Both the position numbers and the translations under genes were made by a program. 42,131 nt of DNA from Fidelibacterota bacterium (GTDB lineage: Bacteria > Fidelibacterota > Marinisomatia > SCGC-AAA003-L08 > GCA-2689995). The stretch's first letter is position 1. The number at the start of each line of letters is the position of its first letter. The notes below the pieces were generated by a model that worked only from the letters and a program-made list of their open reading frames with translations, did not search any database and had not been told where the DNA came from. Shown piece after piece: positions 36,400 through 42,131 of the stretch. The stretch spans positions 9,292 to 51,422 of the forward strand of contig NZIV01000060.1 in assembly GCA_002689995.1 (NCBI GenBank), given 5' to 3'.

Positions 36400-37343
36400 A
36401 AAAATTTTTATTGAATAAAATACAAAATATTGCTCCAGATAGGGTCCTTTTAAATGAACCCATGAGTAAACATACAACATTTGGAATTGGTGGGCCTGCA
36501 GCATGCTTCATTTATCCTGAAAGAGAACATTTAAAACAATTGTTAAAAATTGCTGATAACCACTCTATACCTATATTTTTTATGGGAAGTGGTTCAAATT
36601 TATTAGTTTCAGATGAAGGATTTGATGGAATTGTGGTATCATTTTCAAAATCTTTAAAAAAATTAGTTTTTAGAAAAGGTAACTGTTTTACATGTGAAAG
36701 CGGAGTAATGCTAGGTCATTTGGTAAAAGAAGTTAGTAAAAGAGATATAAGTGGAATGGAAGGACTTGTAGGAGTGCCAGGAACTCTAGGCGGAGCATTA
36801 GTAATGAATGCAGGCGCGTATGGTAAAGAAATATCAAATTTATTTGAATCTGCTACAGTATTAACTTTACAAGGTGATGAAAAAAATTATAATAAAAATG
36901 AAATAAATTTTTCATATCGTTATTCAACATTTCCTAAAGACGAAATTTTAATTGAAGCAGATTTTAAGGGTAATAAAGGAAATTCTGAAAATATTAAATT
37001 AGAAAAACTTGATGCATCTAAAAAAAGAAAATCAAGTCAACCATTAAAATTTAGATCTGCAGGTAGTATTTTTAAAAACCCGTCAGATTTAATGGCTGCA
37101 GGATATCTTATTGATAAGACAAATTTAAAAAGTGAAAAATCAGGTGATGCTGAAATATCTAAGAAGCATGCAAACTGGATAATTAATAAAGGAGGTGCAA
37201 GAGCTTCAGATGTAGTGAAATTAATAAAACTAGCAAGATTTAAAGTAATGAATCAATTTAATATTGAGCTTCAATTAGAAATAAAGTTATTAGGATTTGA
37301 CGATAAAACTATAGAAGAATTATCAGGAAATAATATTGTCTAA
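36396..37343 (+). CDS. murB: UDP-N-acetylenolpyruvoylglucosamine reductase
   Basis: 315 residues. TTG start is decided by AAGGAG (36382-36387) eight bases upstream and by the 4-base overlap with murC. FAD-binding GSGSNLLVSDEGF, VGVPGTLGGALVMNAGAYG and the catalytic-serine loop FRSAGSIFKNP are present. Size and motif order fit the type II (shorter) MurB. It reduces UDP-GlcNAc-enolpyruvate to UDP-MurNAc with NADPH. Confidence 0.96.
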   Translation: MKKFLLNKIQNIAPDRVLLNEPMSKHTTFGIGGPAACFIYPEREHLKQLLKIADNHSIPIFFMGSGSNLLVSDEGFDGIVVSFSKSLKKLVFRKGNCFTCESGVMLGHLVKEVSKRDISGMEGLVGVPGTLGGALVMNAGAYGKEISNLFESATVLTLQGDEKNYNKNEINFSYRYSTFPKDEILIEADFKGNKGNSENIKLEKLDASKKRKSSQPLKFRSAGSIFKNPSDLMAAGYLIDKTNLKSEKSGDAEISKKHANWIINKGGARASDVVKLIKLARFKVMNQFNIELQLEIKLLGFDDKTIEELSGNNIV

Positions 37344-38085
37344 GATAAATAAAAAGTTATTCAAAATTAAATATTATAGAACAATTTTATTTTCATTAAT
37401 AATAATTATATCTGTAATAAAATATTCTCAGTTAATTAGATTTACTGAGATTAAAAATATTAAAATTGTTGGAAATAAATTTATTAATAAATCCATTATC
37501 GAGGAAGTAATGGAAATAATACCATCATCAGATTTAATATTTTTCAATGTAGGAAAGACTCAACAAAAGATTAATGATATTAATTATATAAAATCATGTC
37601 GTGTAAGTAGAATATTTCCATCAACAATAATAGTTGAAATAATTGAAAATGAACCTTTAGCACATGTAAAAACACATAAAAAAGAATTTATATTAGATAA
37701 AAATGGCTTTTCATTGCCAATTTCTGAAAAAGCTATTGAACATTTTCCAATGCTAAAATTGAATTATAATAAAGATTTGACTGTATTTGATAATATGAAT
37801 AATCCATTGATTAAAAATATTGGTCTAAAATTAAATAATATTAAAAATAATTTTCCTCAAATATATAATGGAATTTCGATTATAGATTACACCCAAAGAG
37901 GTGATATAAAAATAAAATATGCTAAAAGCACAAATATTTATGTTAATGAAGATGAAATTAATCTTCATTTTAAAATTTTAGATAAATTTAAGGATTTAAC
38001 TAAAGATTTAACTAATTATTCAATAATTGATTTACGGGTGAAGGACCAATTAATTGTTAAGGAAATTAAATTTAAAAAATCATGA
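37336..38085 (+). CDS. ftsQ: Cell division protein FtsQ (DivIB)
   Basis: 249 residues from TTG 37336, overlapping murB by 8 bases, with AGGA (37325-37328) seven bases upstream. A cytoplasmic basic tail, one span (TILFSLIIIISVIKY) and a POTRA domain (FTEIKNIKIVGNKFINKSII, then IFPSTIIVEIIENEPLA) give the FtsQ plan. It links FtsL-type proteins with FtsW and FtsI. The family diverges but context is decisive. Confidence 0.9.
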   Translation: MSKINKKLFKIKYYRTILFSLIIIISVIKYSQLIRFTEIKNIKIVGNKFINKSIIEEVMEIIPSSDLIFFNVGKTQQKINDINYIKSCRVSRIFPSTIIVEIIENEPLAHVKTHKKEFILDKNGFSLPISEKAIEHFPMLKLNYNKDLTVFDNMNNPLIKNIGLKLNNIKNNFPQIYNGISIIDYTQRGDIKIKYAKSTNIYVNEDEINLHFKILDKFKDLTKDLTNYSIIDLRVKDQLIVKEIKFKKS

Positions 38086-39350
38086 ATTTAGAAAGACAAA
38101 AAGAAATCTTAACAGCTGTAGATATAGGTACAACAAAAACCAACGTCATAATAGCCGAAATTATAAATAAAAATAATTTTAAAATATTAGGATATGGAGA
38201 GGCACCAAACACTGGAATTAAAAAAGGAATTGTTGAAAGTATTACTAAATCTGCAGAATCATTAGAAATTGCAATTGAAAAAGCAGAAAAACAAGCTGGA
38301 GTTGATGTAGAATTTGTAACACTTGGTGTGACAGGACCTGAAATTAGAGGAATCAATAATACAGGTGTCATAACCATTAATTCTCCTAATAGTGATTTAT
38401 TAAATGAAAAAGAAATTAGAAAATTAGATATAAATAGGGTTTTGGAGCATACAAAAGCAGTAACATTGCCTCCAGATAGAAGAGTCCTTCATATATTGCC
38501 TCAAGAATTTAACGTTGATGACCATAAAGGGATTAAAGATCCACTTGGAATGATTGGTCATAGGTTGGAAGCAAGTGTACACCTTGTTACTAGCGATTTA
38601 AGAAATGAAAAAAATCTTCAAACTTGTTTAAGAAATGTAGGTTTAGAAGTTAAGCAATTTGTGCTGAATCCATTAGCATCTGCTGAAGCGGTTCTAGACC
38701 ATAATGAAAAGAATTTAGGTGCAGCAGTAGTTGATATTGGTGGAGGAACGACTGATGTTATTGTTTATCATAATAATGGAGTGAGACATACAGGTATTGT
38801 TCCTATTGGATCAAACAATATTACTTCTGATATAGCTCATGGTTTGCAAACGACATTTGAGCAGGCAGAAGAATTAAAAAAAAAATATGGTTGTGCTAAG
38901 TCAGCACTAGCAAGTGATGAAAAAAATATTCGTGTTGAGGGAATAGGTGGACGTGATGGGAAGTTGATTTCTCAGAAAGATTTAACATCCTTAATTGAAC
39001 CAAGAATGGTTGAAATACTAGCAATGGCACTAAATGAAATAAAGAAAAAAGAACATTCAGGCTTCTTAACATTTGGGGTAATACTAACGGGAAATGGTAG
39101 TTTATTAGCAAATACTTCTGACTTGGCTATGGATGTTTTTCAACAACCAATAAAAATAGCAAGTCCAATTAAAACAGGTGGATTTGAAGATAAGTTAGGA
39201 AATCCAGGATGTTCTTCAGTAATAGGACTAATTCAATATGAAATTGAAAATAAAGATATTATTAAGGAAGAGGAAAGTTTTTTAGGACAACTACCTAAAG
39301 TAGGTGACGTTGTAGATAAAATTAAAAATATTTTTAATAACTTTTTATAA
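38082..39350 (+). CDS. ftsA: Cell division protein FtsA
   Basis: 422 residues, actin-like fold. Phosphate-1 loop AVDIGTTKTNVIIAEI, SHS2-type insert (GITGPEIRGI region, given VTGPEIRG), phosphate-2 VVDIGGGTTDVIVY, adenosine loop ILTGNGSLL. The C-terminal VVDKIKNIFNNFL is the amphipathic membrane-anchoring helix. It tethers FtsZ to the membrane. ATGA overlap with ftsQ. Confidence 0.96.
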   Translation: MNLERQKEILTAVDIGTTKTNVIIAEIINKNNFKILGYGEAPNTGIKKGIVESITKSAESLEIAIEKAEKQAGVDVEFVTLGVTGPEIRGINNTGVITINSPNSDLLNEKEIRKLDINRVLEHTKAVTLPPDRRVLHILPQEFNVDDHKGIKDPLGMIGHRLEASVHLVTSDLRNEKNLQTCLRNVGLEVKQFVLNPLASAEAVLDHNEKNLGAAVVDIGGGTTDVIVYHNNGVRHTGIVPIGSNNITSDIAHGLQTTFEQAEELKKKYGCAKSALASDEKNIRVEGIGGRDGKLISQKDLTSLIEPRMVEILAMALNEIKKKEHSGFLTFGVILTGNGSLLANTSDLAMDVFQQPIKIASPIKTGGFEDKLGNPGCSSVIGLIQYEIENKDIIKEEESFLGQLPKVGDVVDKIKNIFNNFL

Positions 39351-39371
39351 ATAAAAAAAATAACAAAAAAT

Positions 39372-39377
39372 AGGAGG
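39372..39377 (+). promoter_or_regulatory. ftsZ: Strong ribosome binding site of ftsZ
   Basis: AGGAGG within TAGGAGGAGAT, four bases before ATG 39382. It is the only perfect core in the dcw genes inspected, and ftsZ is also the only one of them, apart from murE (one base after ftsI), that starts clear of the previous gene. Both facts fit higher, independent translation of FtsZ. Confidence 0.8.
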
Positions 39378-39381
39378 AGAT

Positions 39382-40611
39382 ATGTTATTTGAACCATGTG
39401 AAACGATAGACCAAAAAGCTCGGATTCTAGTTGTGGGTGTTGGTGGAGCTGGTGGTAATGCATTAAATAGAATGATTGTAGATAATTTAACAGGTGTTGA
39501 ATTTATTGCAATTAATACGGATGCTCAGGATCTTGAAGAGAATAATTCGCAAACTAAAATACAAATTGGTCGTGAATTAACTAAAGGTTTAGGAGCAGGA
39601 GCTAATTCTGAAGTAGGACGTAAAGCAGTTGAAGAAAATAATGAAATTCTAACTAAAACATTATCGGACGCAGATATGGTATTTATTACAGCTGGTATGG
39701 GTGGTGGTACAGGTACAGGTGCAGCACCAGAAATTGCGCGTATAGCAAGAGAGTCTGGTGCCTTAACAGTATCAATTGTAACTAAGCCATTTCGGTTTGA
39801 AGGTCCAAAACGAACTCAACGAGCAAAAGAAGGTATTGCAGAATTAAAGAAAAACAGTGATACATTATTAGTAATACCAAATGAAATTTTATTATCCATT
39901 ACAGATATTAAGACCACATTTCAAGATTCATTAAAGTTAGCTGATAGTATTTTACATCAAGCTACAAGAGGTATTTCAGATTTAATAAATATTCCTGGAT
40001 TGATTAACTTAGATTTTGCTGATGTAAGAACTATTATGCAAAATATGGGTGATGCTTTGCTTGGTACTGGAATAGCAAAAGGCGAAGAAAGGGCTATCTT
40101 AGCTGCACAACAAGCAATTAATTCTCCGCTATTACAAGATATTGGTATTAAAGGTGCCCAAGGAATTTTAATTAATATTACTGGACCAGAAGATTTGACT
40201 GTTCATGAAATTAACGATGCTTCTCAAATTATTTACGAAGAAGCTGGTGAGGATGCAAACATTATTCCTGGTTGTGTTATAGATAACTCTTTAGAAGATG
40301 AAATTAGAATTACTGTGATTGCAACAGGACTAAATAAAGAAAATAATGAACTATCTTCATTAAACTTTAAGAAAGAAGAACCATTAGTTAAATTAGATTA
40401 TAATCAACCAAAAGTTGAGAAAAAAGAAAATCATCAATCAGTATTTAATAATACTCCTACTTATATGAGAAAACAAATTGAGTCGGCTGATGGGAATCTA
40501 GAAACACCTGAGTCTATTGATTCTTCTGAAAAACAAGAGGATGTTCTTGTGTTTAGTGATGACCTGGAGGTACCCGCATTTATTCGGAATCGTAATTTAG
40601 GTAAAAGTTAA
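39382..40611 (+). CDS. ftsZ: Cell division GTPase FtsZ
   Basis: 409 residues. GVGGAGGNALNRM at the N-terminus, tubulin signature GMGGGTGTGAAPEIA (glycines at about 107-113), T7-loop region INLDFADVRTIM, a variable linker (about 330-390) and the conserved C-terminal peptide DDLEVPAFIRNR that binds FtsA. It polymerises into the division ring. Its end overlaps the convergent helicase gene by 15 bases; no terminator was found. Confidence 0.97.
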   Translation: MLFEPCETIDQKARILVVGVGGAGGNALNRMIVDNLTGVEFIAINTDAQDLEENNSQTKIQIGRELTKGLGAGANSEVGRKAVEENNEILTKTLSDADMVFITAGMGGGTGTGAAPEIARIARESGALTVSIVTKPFRFEGPKRTQRAKEGIAELKKNSDTLLVIPNEILLSITDIKTTFQDSLKLADSILHQATRGISDLINIPGLINLDFADVRTIMQNMGDALLGTGIAKGEERAILAAQQAINSPLLQDIGIKGAQGILINITGPEDLTVHEINDASQIIYEEAGEDANIIPGCVIDNSLEDEIRITVIATGLNKENNELSSLNFKKEEPLVKLDYNQPKVEKKENHQSVFNNTPTYMRKQIESADGNLETPESIDSSEKQEDVLVFSDDLEVPAFIRNRNLGKS

Positions 40612-42131
40612 GTTAGCATATTTTTTTATTAGTTTTTTAATCTGATTTCCAGAGAATTTAATAGTTAATTTAGCTTCATTTCCGGTACCTTCAATGTTAA
40701 TTATAATACCGGATCCAAATAATTTATGTTGCACGTGACTACCAATTTTTAATCCAGTTTTACTAGACTTAAAAGTTGTTGAAGTATCTTTATACTGTGA
40801 ATTCATTTGTCGAGTTTGTGTTGAAAAAGAATTTACTTCAAAGTTTTCGAATAGCTTTGATGGTATCTCTTTTATAAATCGTGATGGATGCATATAAGTT
40901 GGCATTCCACCAAATCGACGACGAGTTTTAGTATAGGTTAAATATATTTTTTCCATTGCACGGGTTAAACCCACGTAAAATAGCCGGCGTTCTTCTTCAA
41001 GTTCGTTTTCCTCCTCTAAGGCGCCGGTTAATGGAAATAATCCTTCTTCAAGTCCACAAATAATAACTACTGGAAATTCAAGCCCCTTTGCAGTGTGAAT
41101 TGTCATTAAAGTTACAGTGCTATTTTCATCATTCCACCTATCTATGTCTGTAAGTAAAGAAACTTCTTCAAGAAAGTTAGGTAATAATAAGCCTGGATTT
41201 AATTCAGTAAATTCAGCTAAAGTTGAAATTAATTCTTCTATATTATTCCATCTTTCATCCGCATCCTCAGATATTTGTTCATTATAAAAATATTCAAGTT
41301 GAGTATTTTCTATTAATAATTTTATTACGTCTACTGGTGACTTAGTTTCACTATCTAATTTTAAATTATTTATTAACTCTTTAAATGAATTAAGTGTTTT
41401 AGTTTGTCTTATCCCTGCAGAAAAATTATTGTTTATAAGTTCTAATAATGATTCATTATTAACTTTTGCTTGTTCTTTCAACTTTTTAATAGTTGATTTT
41501 CCAAGACCGCGAGGAGGGAAGTTGATAATTCTTTCAAAGCTTAAATCATCTTTTGGGTTTATTATTAATCTCAAATAGGCAAGTAAATCTTTAATTTCTT
41601 TTCTATCATAAAATTTTACACCGCCGATAATTTTATAAGGGATGCCGTTTTTTCTTAGTTCATCTTCAATTACTCTACTTTGTGCATTTGTTCTGTATAA
41701 AACGACTAAGTCGCTAAATTTTTTTCTTTTTTCATATTGATTTTGTAGGTTGAATAATATTTCACGCGCTTCTTCCCGTTCATCTGAACATTGATTTAAA
41801 GAAATTAAATCACCAGCTTTTTGTTCTGTCCATAATTTTTTTTCTGCACGATTTTGATTATTTTTTACAACTGAATATGCTGCATCTAAGATTATCTGTG
41901 TTGACCTATAATTTTGTTCAAGTTTAAAAATCTTAGGAGATTTATATGTATTTTCAAAATCTAAAATATTTTGTATGTCAGCTCCTCGCCAGCCATAGAT
42001 AGACTGGTCATCATCCCCAACAACACAAATTTCTTGGGAAATATCTGAGAGTAATTTAATAAATTTAAACTGAGGTTTATTTGTATCTTGATACTCATCA
42101 ACTAGAATATACTGATATTCATTCTGATAAT
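40597..42131 (-). CDS. UvrD/PcrA-type ATP-dependent DNA helicase, N-terminal part beyond the window
   Basis: 510 residues are visible; the frame stays open to the window edge, so the ATG-like Met at 41574 is internal. Motif II YILVDEYQDTN, motif III VGDDDQSIYGWRGAD, motif IV LEQNYRST, motif V MTIHTAKGLEFPVVII, and motif VI RRLFYVGLTRAMEKIYLTY follow in order; the C-terminal tail (GSHVQHKLFGSGIIINIEG) is the Tudor-like domain of the PcrA/UvrD group. Motif I lies outside. It unwinds DNA in repair and replication restart. Whether it is uvrD or pcrA in name cannot be settled here. Confidence 0.92.
   Translation of the reverse strand, partial: YQNEYQYILVDEYQDTNKPQFKFIKLLSDISQEICVVGDDDQSIYGWRGADIQNILDFENTYKSPKIFKLEQNYRSTQIILDAAYSVVKNNQNRAEKKLWTEQKAGDLISLNQCSDEREEAREILFNLQNQYEKRKKFSDLVVLYRTNAQSRVIEDELRKNGIPYKIIGGVKFYDRKEIKDLLAYLRLIINPKDDLSFERIINFPPRGLGKSTIKKLKEQAKVNNESLLELINNNFSAGIRQTKTLNSFKELINNLKLDSETKSPVDVIKLLIENTQLEYFYNEQISEDADERWNNIEELISTLAEFTELNPGLLLPNFLEEVSLLTDIDRWNDENSTVTLMTIHTAKGLEFPVVIICGLEEGLFPLTGALEEENELEEERRLFYVGLTRAMEKIYLTYTKTRRRFGGMPTYMHPSRFIKEIPSKLFENFEVNSFSTQTRQMNSQYKDTSTTFKSSKTGLKIGSHVQHKLFGSGIIINIEGTGNEAKLTIKFSGNQIKKLIKKYANLTFT

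Noticed and set aside
38072-38377. Reading frame opposite the start of ftsA
   Set aside because: Shadow of ftsA on the other strand, no ribosome site and no family resemblance. Similar antisense frames lie within the channel gene, hemL, the repeat protein, mraY and ftsA.
41572-41574. Met at 41574 as the helicase start
   Set aside because: Helicase motifs II to IV continue in frame through to the window end; the gene is cut by the edge.
1-42131. CRISPR, tRNA, rRNA, insertion sequences or phage genes
   Set aside because: Looked for on both strands; no direct-repeat array, cloverleaf, rRNA-like block, transposase or integrase was recognised.

Overview
This AT-rich 42 kb window looks like a chromosomal segment of a Gram-negative, aerobic, free-living bacterium. 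The best taxonomic guess (inference) is the Fibrobacteres-Chlorobi-Bacteroidetes side of the tree, for example a marine Marinimicrobia/SAR406-like lineage. The reasons are a gingipain-type (C25) secreted protein, a Por/type IX secretion C-terminal sorting domain, a meso-diaminopimelate-type MurE, a strongly compacted AT-rich gene layout, and many TTG starts. No rRNA, tRNA, CRISPR array, insertion sequence or phage gene was seen.

Layout. (1) Positions 1-3363 (+) hold the 3' part of a large secreted C25-peptidase-like protein with a C-terminal dockerin, closed by a perfect hairpin that also serves the convergent gene. (2) Positions 15730-3593 (-) form one long unit: a TetR-family regulator, then every enzyme from glutamyl-tRNA to protoheme (hemA, C, D, E, F, H, Y, B, L), then a CASTOR/POLLUX-type ion channel fused to the operon by a TAATG overlap with hemL. 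A perfect 9-4-9 palindrome sits 13 bases before the regulator's TTG start. (3) Positions 15884-19516 are an accessory strip: an old-yellow-enzyme-type oxidoreductase, a tiny membrane protein, three small lipoproteins, a T9SS-sorted exported protein and a small coiled-coil membrane protein. (4) Positions 19516-23955 (-) encode a 1479-residue exported protein built of twelve Ig-like modules in strict alternation of two types, ending in a PEGA domain. (5) Positions 24194-40611 (+) are a full division and cell wall (dcw) cluster: mraZ, rsmH, ftsL, ftsI, murE, murF, mraY, murD, ftsW, murG, murC, murB, ftsQ, ftsA, ftsZ, with MraZ-type operator boxes in front. (6) Positions 40597-42131 (-) are the C-terminal part of a UvrD/PcrA helicase, cut by the window edge and overlapping the end of ftsZ.

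How the genes work together. The hem operon would make heme by the C5, oxygen-dependent protoporphyrin route (HemF and HemY), probably under the adjacent TetR regulator. The dcw cluster makes lipid II (MurB-G, MraY) and delivers it to the septal machinery (FtsW, FtsI, FtsL, FtsQ, FtsA, FtsZ). Neighbouring genes in both operons commonly overlap by 1 to 8 bases, so translational coupling is likely. The least explained content is the alternating-repeat protein with its coupled membrane partner, the ion channel inside the heme operon, and the mraZ gene, whose reading frame has no ordinary start codon at the expected place.
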